A stretch of DNA of 22,283 nt from CAYQQU01 sp964419545 (lineage in GTDB: Bacteria > Bacteroidota > Bacteroidia > Chitinophagales > Saprospiraceae): positions 1 through 22,283 of the forward strand of contig CAYQQU010000080.1 in assembly GCA_964419545.1 (NCBI GenBank). Direction: 5' to 3'. Below are positions 9,201 to 16,255 of this stretch, in pieces. Positions within the stretch are counted from its first letter, which is position 1. Each line of letters begins with the position of its first letter. The position numbers were made by a program, and so were the translations under genes. A model generated the notes under the pieces. It saw only the letters and a list, made by a program, of their open reading frames with translations. It made no database searches and was not told the origin of the DNA.

Positions 9201-11763
9201 CCGAAACGGTGAGTTCATCATCGCAGACGGCAATGGGCTCGAGGTTGTCAACTACGCAGAAAGTGCTCTCGGTAACGGCGATGTTGTTGCAATTATCGGT
9301 TACGGTAAACCGGAAATTGTGGCACCCCACCGGGATACCGGCCACGTAGCGGTCGAGGGCGCTCGCCGGAATCGTAGCCAGCACCACCGTCTGAGTATCC
9401 TGCCCGACGACCTGCCCCACCTGATTAATGACCGGCAAGATTTCCTGGCTGAGCACTTCGGTGAAAACCTGAAATCCGGAACAGTTGTCCACTACGTTCG
9501 GCAGGGGCGCCTGGAAAGCCGCTGTGCAGTCAAAATTGCCGGCAGCGTATAAGAATGGGTCGGGAGTGCCGTCAAAGTCGATATCCACATTAGGAGAAGT
9601 GACGATAGGGTCGCCCAGATCCCCGATCTGAATGATCTGATCGAAATTTATTCCCGATGCAGCGTCACACTGATCAAGTATAAACCAGCGCCTCACAAAG
9701 GAATAGGCGCCGTCACATATGGGTACGTGGGGCTGATCGGTGAAGGTAGCGGACAGGTTGCAGTAGACCGGCGCCAATTCGTGCGGGCCGAAGGCCGACA
9801 TCACAAAGGGATAGCCGGTGAGAGCCGGAGCCGGATTGCCGTCATCGGTTTCCGGAAAGGGCTGATCGCAGGGGATAAAAAAGCGCTTGGGCGGCAGCAC
9901 CACATCATCAGTCCCCGGGCTCGGCATCGAAATGACCTGCTCACACTGAACGGTATTGCCGGCGCCGTCGGCTATCGAAAAAGTGCGGGTGATGGCGTCC
10001 GCCCCGCAAATAGCAGCGTCCGACAGTTCATCCGTAAAGGTTATCGCGAAATCATCAGTGCAATTGTCCGCCGCTACCGGGCTGCCGGTGTATTCCATAC
10101 TCAGCGGATTATTGAGAAGCTGGCCGGCGTCGCCGCAAAAAAGAGGTAATGTGATCAACCCGGTATCGACAGACAGGCTATCCGCCAATCCGTCGCCGGC
10201 GCTGTAGATCGTCCAAACGAAGCTCCCCACAACCCCCGGCGCTGCCGAGCTGGTGAGCAGCGTATACCGTTGCCCCGCCTGGAGTAAGGCCCTCAGATAA
10301 ACTGTTTCGCTACTATTGGCCATGCTGCCGAGGCCCGCCGGCAAGGGCCGGCTGGTAGCGACCAGGCCCTGGCAGGGGCCTGCCGTGGCGCTGAAATCAC
10401 CCAGATAAATACCGGCGCCGCCCACACCGAAGTCGGTATTCAACTCGAGGGTGTACACATCGGTCAGATCGACGGTCAAAGTATCCAGTTCGAAATAGTG
10501 GGCGCCGGGATTGGCGCCGGCCACCGCATCGTAACAGGCAAAATTCGACATCAAAAAGGTCGGATCATCATTGTCCAGCGCGCCGGAAAACTCCTGGACC
10601 TGATTGCTGATCGTAGCCTGATCAGTGGGCGGCGCGCAGGATTGCAGGGAGGGCTTCAGTTTGTCTTCCACCAATACCTGCCCCATCCCCGAGTAAGGGC
10701 CGTTCTGAGTGGTCACCTGCACCATCAGGGTCTGACCGACCTGATCGCTCGTCACCGCATTCCCGATCGGATTGCCGTCGATATCGAAAACCGTGACGAC
10801 GAAATCGTCTTCACAATCGTAGGTTCCTTCCAGGATCTCATCGGCTACCAACTCCACGTAACAGGCGTCTCCCAGCGAAACATTTACCAGGTCGTTGGTA
10901 ATGATTACGGGGCCGGGTAAAACATGAACGTCCTGATTGACGGTTTGCGAACAGCCCGGATCGGCAGGGTCGCCGGGCGCGCCGGCTCCGGCGTCGAATA
11001 TATAGGTGACGGTATGCGAGCCCGCTCCTAAAAGATATGGATCAAAAACGGCAGCCGGCTGCCCGTCAACGGTGAATACACCTGTCCCTTGCGCCCCCCC
11101 TGCATCCGCGGTCAATACGACTGGAGCGGAACTCATGCAAAGCTGATCGGGCAGCCCCACAATTTGCACATTGGGATAATAGCAAGTATTGCCGATGGTC
11201 AGCACATCGCCCGCCTCATTGGCGGCGGTAATGGAAAAACCCGCGCCGTCCAGATGCAATCCCGTCAACTGATATAGGCCGGAATCTACGGCCACTTCCG
11301 GAATTACCGCGCCCACCGGGACCGGGGCCGGGTCGGCCGGCGGCGGAGCGCTGCCCAGGTCATAAAAGCCGGAGACGCCGGTGACGGTCCAGTTCTGGCC
11401 GGCCGGAGCGAGGATGCTGATGGTTTGCTGAAACTGGCCGTCGTCCGGACCGCTGGCGTTATTCAGACAAATACAGCCTTCCGTGGTATCGGGATCAACG
11501 CCCAGGAAAATAACCGGCGCAGCATTTCCCGTCGCCGGGACCTGAAGGGTGGAGATTTTCTTCTGAACAGCCGCATCAAACAGAGCAGGCAGGAAAAAAC
11601 TGCCCGATAACAGCGCCAGCAACAGAAACGTAGGAACATAAGACCGAATTCCGTACACCGCTTCCGAAGCGGCTATGCCCGATGGCCCCGTATTGGGGCG
11701 ATTACGCCCGGCTCCAAAAAGTCTCATAACACAAATTTTTTTCGTTATCGAATAGTGCTTCAT
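6247..11763 (-). CDS. Giant T9SS-exported protein with HYR/Ig-like, dockerin-like and cohesin-like modules
   Basis: The 1838-aa product from ATG 11763 (the frame extends to a TTG at 11772; ATG 11727 is an alternative). A hydrophobic stretch near residues 43-63 (YVPTFLLLALLSGSFFLPAL) after a long polar start is the signal peptide. The central about 1400 residues are repeated Cys-containing beta-sandwich segments with recurrent DNC motifs, resembling HYR/Ig-like modules of Saprospiria surface proteins. Residues about 1477-1607 hold two dockerin-like helices (NGVTTLDLVLMTKHILGV, then DVNQSGAVTTLDVIQLRKLI) and a third Ca-loop-like motif (KIGDVNGSA). Residues about 1619-1753 resemble a cohesin-type beta-sandwich. 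Residues about 1754-1838 are a T9SS type A sorting domain (LFQNQPNPFRDET ... SGREV ... MIKLE). Export through the outer membrane and surface attachment or release are inferred from that domain. No catalytic domain was recognised. It shares strand and style with the giant gene downstream but has its own terminator. Confidence 0.95.
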   Translation of the reverse strand: MKHYSITKKICVMRLFGAGRNRPNTGPSGIAASEAVYGIRSYVPTFLLLALLSGSFFLPALFDAAVQKKISTLQVPATGNAAPVIFLGVDPDTTEGCICLNNASGPDDGQFQQTISILAPAGQNWTVTGVSGFYDLGSAPPPADPAPVPVGAVIPEVAVDSGLYQLTGLHLDGAGFSITAANEAGDVLTIGNTCYYPNVQIVGLPDQLCMSSAPVVLTADAGGAQGTGVFTVDGQPAAVFDPYLLGAGSHTVTYIFDAGAGAPGDPADPGCSQTVNQDVHVLPGPVIITNDLVNVSLGDACYVELVADEILEGTYDCEDDFVVTVFDIDGNPIGNAVTSDQVGQTLMVQVTTQNGPYSGMGQVLVEDKLKPSLQSCAPPTDQATISNQVQEFSGALDNDDPTFLMSNFACYDAVAGANPGAHYFELDTLTVDLTDVYTLELNTDFGVGGAGIYLGDFSATAGPCQGLVATSRPLPAGLGSMANSSETVYLRALLQAGQRYTLLTSSAAPGVVGSFVWTIYSAGDGLADSLSVDTGLITLPLFCGDAGQLLNNPLSMEYTGSPVAADNCTDDFAITFTDELSDAAICGADAITRTFSIADGAGNTVQCEQVISMPSPGTDDVVLPPKRFFIPCDQPFPETDDGNPAPALTGYPFVMSAFGPHELAPVYCNLSATFTDQPHVPICDGAYSFVRRWFILDQCDAASGINFDQIIQIGDLGDPIVTSPNVDIDFDGTPDPFLYAAGNFDCTAAFQAPLPNVVDNCSGFQVFTEVLSQEILPVINQVGQVVGQDTQTVVLATIPASALDRYVAGIPVGCHNFRFTVTDNCNNIAVTESTFCVVDNLEPIAVCDDELTVSVGGNGIGRLYAEDLDEGSSDNCGSVILQVRRRVTNDPLTCDPVTPYFTPWAESVEFGCCDVGQAVPVELRVVDESGNANTCLTAVDIVDNALPSCQPPQAASIVSSALPQSFEPTNVTHLQLQFGIPSVADNCNASFTELTPQVNLNDCGFGSILRQFRAVDQFGNFSGGVCQQLVLIAENHSYQIKFPADAQVDDCSLPQADSIEILHQGSEEFAVNIEDQVFDASGSACYKIFRTFEVINWCEYNGDADAIEVSRDADCDGLPGDEAVWVTVRSDGVTFYDRDEDENNNAPSASVRGTACDGQTNPAGYWKSSDLDPDIASTGRWRYTQVIKVHDDTAPEVVFDPPAPFCSSNNVDCDGAVSIDFAVVEACSPEALTVQVFLDVNNDGDLDQEVTGNVLSGNNLQYTLSGNFPIGDHGFEVRVNDGCGNTAAVNIPFSVADCFVSAPVCITGISTELMSLPPGTDADGDGDTDQGARTIPVNSFLDTGLLSDCSGPVTFSINRVGETPDPDRSALTVTCDDLGVVLVEIYAWDDAENPYSVQPDGQMGGPNFDFCESFLLVQDNQFNLCNTITAGIAGGVFTEGNEPVEHVMVNLNGPTYAEMMTPGEGGFLFENLEGGYDYSLAAYSDDDPDNGVTTLDLVLMTKHILGVQSLDSPYKLIAADVNQSGAVTTLDVIQLRKLILGIISDLPNNNSWRFVDAAYVFPDPEDPWFEDFPEVVSINNLDGMITGADFVAVKIGDVNGSAQPNSAMAIDDRAIDGVVVLELPDQVTAFGEKYRLAIHPGAGSLSPEGIQFTLHLHPAYLRLESVRPGLFSGENFGWRWSQEGVLTVSWHGAPEDWLGIQGPLFTLEVSALRAGKLSDALSISSAYTAAEAYGSEGEVLGVELHFPDRPTDGFKLFQNQPNPFRDETLIGFTIPRAGAVSLIFTDISGREVKRFQRFFESGYHHFSVGSDDLPDHSILFYTLETADFSATKKMIKLE

Positions 11764-11783
11764 TCTTGCCAATAGGGATGCAG

Positions 11784-11810
11784 GGCTGCGCTACCCGGAA
11801 GGGTGCAGCC
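11784..11810 (-). promoter_or_regulatory. Hairpin in the leader of the 1838-aa gene
   Basis: GGCTGC (11810-11805) and ACCC (11804-11801) pair with GGGT (11796-11793) and GCAGCC (11789-11784), four-base loop and a three-base bulge. It lies about 20 bp upstream of ATG 11763. No T-run follows, so it is not a terminator; it might affect translation initiation or mRNA stability. A weak -7-like box (AAACTTTG) lies just upstream, around 11815-11822. Confidence 0.4.
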
Positions 11811-11839
11811 GGCCAAAGTTTTTCCGCCATTTTGAAGGG

Positions 11840-11880
11840 AAAAAAAGCCAGGGTCGAAAGGGGGGGGCTACGACCCTGGC
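11840..11880 (-). terminator. Strong intrinsic terminator between small ORF and the giant gene
   Basis: On minus, GCCAGGGTCG (11880-11871) and CGACCCTGGC (11856-11847) form a perfect 10-bp stem with a C-rich 14-base loop, followed by TTTTTTT (11846-11840). The tract is on the minus side only. It implies a minus transcript that starts to the right, between here and thrS, and separates it from the giant gene. Confidence 0.85.
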
Positions 11881-11898
11881 GTCAATTTTACTAGATCG

Positions 11899-12036
11899 CT
11901 ATTTTTTCACTTCCACTCTTTCTGAAGCAAAAACGTTGCCAATTTTTCCGACGAACTCCCGGATGCGGGAAAGCAACGATTTCGGACGCTCCTGCCGGCT
12001 GACCCTGATCCTGCTGAAAAGCCCTTCGGCCCCCAT
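11899..12036 (-). CDS. Small basic hypothetical protein, 45 aa
   Basis: ATG 12036 to TAG 11899-11901. The protein starts MGAEGLFSRIRVSRQERP and ends FASERVEVKK. It is rich in Arg/Lys and contains two similar pieces, LFSRIR and LLSRIR. No signal peptide, no membrane segment and no family recognised. Support as a gene: the frame is closed upstream by a stop in the T-run, and the stop codon is followed 18 bp later by a strong minus-strand terminator for which no other transcript is available. It is divergent from thrS and its promoter would overlap the thrS promoter; only a weak -7-like match (TGTATTTG, 12105-12098) is visible. The alternative is a small noncoding RNA. Confidence 0.4.
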   Translation of the reverse strand: MGAEGLFSRIRVSRQERPKSLLSRIREFVGKIGNVFASERVEVKK

Positions 12037-12059
12037 TGCCGTTATTGGCGATTGCCGCC

Positions 12060-12090
12060 TTTTGGGTCTAGGTAAAAAAAACTAATTTTG
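12060..12090 (+). promoter_or_regulatory. Promoter of thrS
   Basis: TTTTG at 12060-12064, an 18-bp gap, then TAATTTTG at 12083-12090, which matches the Bacteroidota TAnnTTTG -7 box. The expected start near 12096 leaves a leader of about 80 nt before ATG 12179, with no obvious T-box-like structure. Confidence 0.6.
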
Positions 12091-12178
12091 CGCATCTCAA
12101 ATACAGGTTCCTGGAGCGAGACCGCCGCCTCCGCGCGGGAACCATTTTCCATTTGAAATCGTAGAATTTTCAAAAAGC

Positions 12179-14116
12179 ATGAGCGATAACGGAAAAATAA
12201 AGATCACCTTCCCCGACGGCGCCATCAGGGAATACGAGCGGGGATCGACGGCGCTGGACATTGCCGGCTCCATCAGCGAAGGGCTGGCGCGAAACGTGCT
12301 CTCCGCCCGCGTCAACGGAGAAGTACGCGACGCCCACCGACCGATCGAGGAAGATGCTGCCATCGAGCTGCTCACCTGGAACGATCCGGCCGGAAAAATG
12401 ACCTTCTGGCATTCCTCGGCGCACCTCATGGCGGAGGCCCTGGAAGCGCTCTATCCGGGAATCAAATTCGGCACCGGGCCCGCTATCGAAAACGGCTTTT
12501 ATTACGATGTCGACCCCGGCGATCACCATATTTCTTCGGATGACTTTCCGAAGATCGAAGCTAAAATGAAGGAACTCGCGAAGCAAAAGAACGTCTACGT
12601 TCGCAAGCCCATCGAACGACAAGCAGCCATTGCGTTTTTCAAAGAAAAAGGGGACGAATACAAGCTGGAACTCATCGAAAAGCGCGGCGCCGATGAAGCC
12701 ATCACGCTCTACGAGCAGGGCAACTTCATTGACCTGTGCCGCGGACCGCACGTTCACGACACCGGGAAAATAAAGGCCGTCAAGCTTATGAACGTGGCCG
12801 GCGCCTATTGGCAGGGGGATGAAACCCGTCAGCAGATGACCCGCATCTATGGCATATCGTTTCCCAAAAAGAAAGAGCTGGACGAATACCTGGAGCTGCT
12901 CGAAGAAGCAAAAAAGCGGGATCACCGCAAGCTGGGCGCCGAACTCGAACTCTTCATGTTTTCCGAACGCGTCGGGTCGGGCCTGCCGATCTGGCTGCCC
13001 AAGGGCAACCAACTGCGCGAACGCCTGATGAACTACCTCAAAGAAGAACAGGAAAAGCGCGGCTACCAGTTGGTGACCACGCCCCACATCGGAAAAAAAG
13101 AACTCTATCAAACGTCCGGCCACTGGGAAAAATACGGCGAAGACAGCTTCCGCCCCATCAGCACGCCGCGGGAAGGAGAAGAGTTTTTGCTCAAACCCAT
13201 GAACTGCCCGCACCACTGCGAAATATTCGCGCATCGCCCCCATTCCTACCGCGACTTGCCGCTGCGCCTCGCCGAATTCGGCACCGTATACCGCTATGAG
13301 CAAAGCGGCGAACTGCACGGCCTCTCCCGCGTGCGCGGGTTTACGCAGGACGATGCCCACATCTTCTGCACCACGGATCAGCTGAAGGACGAATTTCTCA
13401 ATGTCCTGGACCTGACGACAACCGTTTTGTCCAAAATGGGTTTCGAAAACTTTACCGCCCAGATCTCCCTGCGCGACCCCCAAACGCCGGAGAAATACAT
13501 CGGCTCTGATGAAAACTGGGAAGCAGCCGAGCGGGCGATCATCGAAGCCACCAAGGAAGTGGACCTGCAAACGGTTACCGAACTGGGAGAAGCCGCCTTC
13601 TACGGCCCCAAACTCGACTTTATGATCAAGGACGCCCTGGGCCGTTCCTGGCAGCTGGGCACGATACAGGTCGACTACAACCTGCCGGAGCGCTTCCAGC
13701 TCGAATATACGGGCGCCGACAACCAGCCGCACCGGCCGGTGATGATCCACCGCGCGCCCTTCGGCTCTATGGAACGCTTCATCAGTATCCTGATCGAGCA
13801 TACGGGAGGTAAATTCCCCCTTTGGCTCACGCCGGATCAGTTCGCGATCCTACCGATCAGCGATAAATTTCTGGCGTATAGTAAAAAGGTGTCTGAAGCA
13901 TTAGCCGGGTACGATATTCGCGGTTATATTGATGACCGCAATGAAACGATCGGGCGGAAAATTCGGGATACCGAGCTCAAACACGTGCCGTATATGCTGA
14001 TCGTCGGCGAAAAAGAGGCAGCAGCGAACGCGGTGGCGGTGCGCCGGCAGGGAGAAGGCGATCTCGGCACGATGGCTATCGGCGAGTTTGTCGAATTTTT
14101 CAATGAGCAGCTCTAA
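12179..14116 (+). CDS. thrS: Threonyl-tRNA synthetase
   Basis: Attaches threonine to tRNA-Thr in the cytoplasm using ATP and edits mischarged serine. The 645-aa length is normal. Domains: TGS (about 5-68); editing domain with HSSAH (H78, H82) and DLCRGPH (C187, H191); class II catalytic core (about 255-550) with zinc ligands C343 (MNCPHH), H394 (DDAHIF) and H524 (MIHRAPFGSMER), motif 2 around YRYEQSGELHGLSRVRGFTQ and motif 3 RAPFGSMERF; C-terminal anticodon-binding domain (about 553-645, LPISDK, RGYIDDRNETIGRKIRD). All key residues are present, so it should be active. Start ATG 12179 follows an A-rich tract, typical of this phylum. It has its own promoter and is followed directly by a palindromic element. 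The infC-rpmI-rplT genes that often follow thrS in other bacteria are absent here. Confidence 0.99.
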   Translation: MSDNGKIKITFPDGAIREYERGSTALDIAGSISEGLARNVLSARVNGEVRDAHRPIEEDAAIELLTWNDPAGKMTFWHSSAHLMAEALEALYPGIKFGTGPAIENGFYYDVDPGDHHISSDDFPKIEAKMKELAKQKNVYVRKPIERQAAIAFFKEKGDEYKLELIEKRGADEAITLYEQGNFIDLCRGPHVHDTGKIKAVKLMNVAGAYWQGDETRQQMTRIYGISFPKKKELDEYLELLEEAKKRDHRKLGAELELFMFSERVGSGLPIWLPKGNQLRERLMNYLKEEQEKRGYQLVTTPHIGKKELYQTSGHWEKYGEDSFRPISTPREGEEFLLKPMNCPHHCEIFAHRPHSYRDLPLRLAEFGTVYRYEQSGELHGLSRVRGFTQDDAHIFCTTDQLKDEFLNVLDLTTTVLSKMGFENFTAQISLRDPQTPEKYIGSDENWEAAERAIIEATKEVDLQTVTELGEAAFYGPKLDFMIKDALGRSWQLGTIQVDYNLPERFQLEYTGADNQPHRPVMIHRAPFGSMERFISILIEHTGGKFPLWLTPDQFAILPISDKFLAYSKKVSEALAGYDIRGYIDDRNETIGRKIRDTELKHVPYMLIVGEKEAAANAVAVRRQGEGDLGTMAIGEFVEFFNEQL

Positions 14117-14130
14117 ACGTTCCGGCAGGA

Positions 14131-14300
14131 CTTAGAGCTTGTTTGGAGGTAGTCATTTTGGCTGCAAAACCCAGCTTTTGGAACCTCCCTGTGGCATTTT
14201 TCCGGCCCGTAGCGCTGCTATGAGCCGGAAAAATCCCTTCGGGAGAACCCAAAATCTGAGTTTTTCGCTTCAAAAGCACTACCTCCAAACAAGCTCTTAG
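14131..14300. mobile_element. MITE-like palindromic element with CTTAG target duplication
   Basis: A 160-bp element (14136-14295) has perfect 18-bp terminal inverted repeats: AGCTTGTTTGGAGGTAGT at 14136-14153 and its complement at 14278-14295. The 5-bp direct repeat CTTAG flanks it at 14131-14135 and 14296-14300, as expected of a transposase-made target duplication. The halves remain imperfectly complementary almost to the centre near 14215 (for example ATTTTTCCGGC on both arms), so the RNA would fold as one long hairpin. It has no coding capacity. It begins 14 bp after the thrS stop codon and may now also act as the end of that transcript. The mobilising transposase cannot be named from this. 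Confidence 0.75.
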
Positions 14301-14417
14301 AACTATACCCGCGGTTTTCGGTTTATTGTACAGGAAACGTTAATGTTTTTTTAATGTGTTGTCATTTTTCTTGAAATGTTTGCTCAATAGCTGTATTTTA
14401 AGGAGCATTGGTCAAAC
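14301..14417. other. A/T-rich upstream region of the small T9SS protein
   Basis: This holds T-rich runs and an AAGGAG at 14400-14405, 12 bp before ATG 14418, a rather distant Shine-Dalgarno. A promoter is expected here, but I found no clean TTG-19-TAnnTTTG match; the nearest is TTG 14371-14373 with TATTTTAA at 14394-14401, which misses two consensus bases. Confidence 0.3.
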
Positions 14418-14774
14418 ATGCGAAATTCCAGTTTTATGAAAGCAGCTTTACTCTCCTTTTTATTCCTATTTTCTACCCTGGCGCTCGTTGCGCAGTCCAA
14501 TTCGGACGATATCTTCAAAAAACTGCGCAGTAAAAAAGGAGACGAAATACACGTTTTTCCCAATCCTGCCTCCAGTTACATCGGCATTGCGAATGCCGAC
14601 CGCCCGGTCAGCACCATCATCGTATTCAACCTGGTCGGCCGGGAGATGAAGCGGTTTGACGCGGAAAGTGGAGAAAAGTACTACGTCGGCGACCTGCCCG
14701 AAGGGATGTATCTCATTCAGCTGCTCGACGAAAGAAATAAGATCATGATCACCCAGCGCGTGAACAAGCGCTGA
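14418..14774 (+). CDS. Small secreted protein consisting mainly of a T9SS sorting domain
   Basis: 118 aa. Residues 1-26 form a signal peptide (MRNSSFMKAALLSFLFLFST, then LALVAQ before SNSDD). After a short charged linker (DDIFKKLRSKKGDE), residues about 45-118 match a T9SS type A C-terminal sorting domain: VFPNPASSYIGI, IIVFNLVGREMKRF, LPEGMYLIQLLD and a basic end TQRVNKR. There is essentially no passenger domain, unlike typical sorting-domain proteins of several hundred residues. It is a single-gene plus-strand unit, convergent with the lpxD-like gene. It may be a tiny exported peptide, a decoy, or a remnant of a larger gene; function unknown. Confidence 0.88.
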   Translation: MRNSSFMKAALLSFLFLFSTLALVAQSNSDDIFKKLRSKKGDEIHVFPNPASSYIGIANADRPVSTIIVFNLVGREMKRFDAESGEKYYVGDLPEGMYLIQLLDERNKIMITQRVNKR

Positions 14775-14835
14775 TGGCTGGATAAAAGCATTTCAATTCT
14801 ACATTCCGTTCTGCCGGGCTCCGGCCGGCTCCACG

Positions 14836-15768
14836 CTATTTATAAAAGTTTTTCAGAAATTCCGGCAAATGACGCAGAGCGGCCAGCTCACGGTAAATGG
14901 CTCGCGCCTCGCCGGCGGGATACCCGAAAAACACCTTTCCGGCTTCCAGGTCCTTGGAAACGCCTGATTTGGCCAGGATCACCACCCGGTCGCCGATGTT
15001 CAGGTTCTGGGCGATCCCTACTTGTCCGTAAAGTACGACCTCGTCACCGATGACGGTATTCCCGCCGATGCCTACCTGCGCAGCGAAAAGGCAGTTGCGC
15101 CCCACTTTTACGTCATGCCCGATATGGACCTGGCTGTCCAGTTTGGTCCCCTCCCCGATAACGGTATCACTGGACACCCCCTTGTTGATGGTACAACCCG
15201 GACCGATATCGACCCGGTCGCCGATGACGACGCGACCTCCGGAGCGCCAGCGCTCGTAGCCGGTCTTATCTTTCTTAAAATAGAAGGCTTCGGTGCCGAT
15301 GATGGCGCCGGCCTGCACCAATACCGATTCGCCCAATACGGAGTATTCCGCGACCACCGCGTTGGCCTCGATGCGGCAGCCGGGACCGATGACCACGTGC
15401 GGACCGATAACTGCGTTGGTTTCAATTATGGCGGATGGATGGATATCGGCCGAAGGATGGATGTTGGCCTGCTGGGGGATATGCGGGCGCTCCGCCATCA
15501 CCAATTCGTTGTAGGCCCGGAAGGGATCGTTGCATAGCAACAGGGCCTTGCCCCGGGGAGCTTTGGTTTTTTCGTTGAGAATGATGACACTGGCCGCCGA
15601 ACGGAGCGCCTTATCAAAATACTTTTTGACATCTACGAAGGTGATGTCGCCCGCTTCGACATGATGAATCTCATTGATGCCGGTGACTGAAAGGTTTTTA
15701 TCACCGATCACCTCCGCTCCGATACGAGCGGCGACTTGCGTTACCGGGATAGGTTCTTTAAATTTCAT
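14836..15768 (-). CDS. lpxD: LpxD-like UDP-3-O-acylglucosamine N-acyltransferase (left-handed beta-helix)
   Basis: 310 aa. LpxD transfers 3-hydroxyacyl from acyl-ACP onto UDP-3-O-acylglucosamine in lipid A synthesis. Residues 1-100 are the uridine-binding domain (DITFVDVKKYFD: F44, Y50). Residues about 101-275 are hexapeptide repeats (many I/V-G-x-x repeats) forming a left-handed beta-helix, then a helical C-terminus (LPEFLKNFYK). Catalytic His candidate is H218 in QVHIGHDVKVG, aligned with the LpxD I-A-H-N motif. Differences from classical LpxD: IGTEAFYF replaces the IGADGFGF-type motif, INKG replaces IDRG, and the protein is about 30 residues shorter. It therefore resembles the second, LpxD-like copy found in Bacteroidota rather than the copy in the lpxD-lpxC/fabZ-lpxA cluster. 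No other lipid A gene is nearby. The gene symbol is provisional. It is divergent from the cold-shock gene, 86 bp away. Confidence 0.85.
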   Translation of the reverse strand: MKFKEPIPVTQVAARIGAEVIGDKNLSVTGINEIHHVEAGDITFVDVKKYFDKALRSAASVIILNEKTKAPRGKALLLCNDPFRAYNELVMAERPHIPQQANIHPSADIHPSAIIETNAVIGPHVVIGPGCRIEANAVVAEYSVLGESVLVQAGAIIGTEAFYFKKDKTGYERWRSGGRVVIGDRVDIGPGCTINKGVSSDTVIGEGTKLDSQVHIGHDVKVGRNCLFAAQVGIGGNTVIGDEVVLYGQVGIAQNLNIGDRVVILAKSGVSKDLEAGKVFFGYPAGEARAIYRELAALRHLPEFLKNFYK

Positions 15769-15854
15769 AATTCCTTGTTGTCTGATTCGCCGTCCTTTGC
15801 TTTTCGGCCGCGACGACAGCGGAAAACTAGCAAAAACCGATAAAAAAATAGGTA

Positions 15855-16058
15855 ATGCCTACCGGAGTTGTCCAATTTTATCTGCCGGAAAAAGGGTACG
15901 GCTATATCCGGGTTCCGGAAACCCGCGAAGAGTTTTACGTTCATCGCCGGCATTTGAAGGATTCGGTCCGGCGGGGCGACCGGGTCTGCTTTCAGATAAA
16001 GATGGGAAAACAAGGGCTATATGCAGACCAGGTCCGGAAAATAACACCTGAATTTTAA
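15855..16058 (+). CDS. Cold-shock-domain (CSD) protein
   Basis: 67 aa, typical of a single-domain CspA-family protein. G-V-V-Q-F-Y then KGYGYIRVPETREEFYVH corresponds to RNP1 (GYGYI) and RNP2 (FYVH) of the OB-fold, followed by GDRVCFQI and a final GLYADQVRKI strand. It binds single-stranded RNA or DNA and usually acts as an RNA chaperone. RNP1 has Tyr where many homologues have Phe, and the usual GxVKWFN start is replaced by GVVQFYL, so it is a divergent member. ATG 15855 is preceded by an A-rich tract. It is divergent from the lpxD-like gene; no clear promoter match was found in the 86-bp gap. The stop codon overlaps the edge of the palindromic element at 16057. Confidence 0.88.
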   Translation: MPTGVVQFYLPEKGYGYIRVPETREEFYVHRRHLKDSVRRGDRVCFQIKMGKQGLYADQVRKITPEF

Positions 16059-16225
16059 CCCGGATTATTTATCAATTCATCTATTGCCGACCGCCATGCT
16101 TGCGTTTGCTCGTCGGGCGATACTCACCGTATCTGGGGACTCCTGCCTGCAGCAGGTAGGCGCCCCCGTGTCGCCCTCCTGTGCGAACGCAAGCCAGTCA
16201 ACCGTCACCACGAATAATCCGGGTT
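16057..16225. repeat. Palindromic repeat element, 169 bp, with nested inverted repeats
   Basis: Outer perfect 13-bp inverted repeats AACCCGGATTATT (16057-16069) and AATAATCCGGGTT (16213-16225) enclose inner perfect 9-bp arms GCTTGCGTT (16098-16106) and AACGCAAGC (16186-16194). The centre is palindromic (CCTGCCTGCAGCAGG, 16142-16156). It has no coding capacity and no clear target duplication. It fills the gap between the cold-shock gene stop and the polA stop, so it also sits where two convergent transcripts end. It may be a MITE, a REP-like unit, or a bidirectional terminator structure. Confidence 0.6.
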
Positions 16226-16255
16226 CATCCGAACGAACTCCCCGGCAGCCCCTCA

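Noticed and set aside
12170..13801. 543-codon open frame on minus opposite thrS
   Set aside because: It lies entirely antisense to an unmistakable thrS; the product has no recognisable domain and the composition expected of a codon-bias shadow.
14813..14829. GC-rich inverted repeat GCCGG/CCGGC between the small T9SS gene and the lpxD-like gene
   Set aside because: Only 5 bp of stem with two alternative pairings and no T-run on either side; too weak to call a terminator.
15765..16051. Frames overlapping the cold-shock gene on both strands (15674-16051 plus, 15765-16013 and 15859-16047 minus)
   Set aside because: Only the 67-aa frame shows a domain (CSD); the others are shadows.
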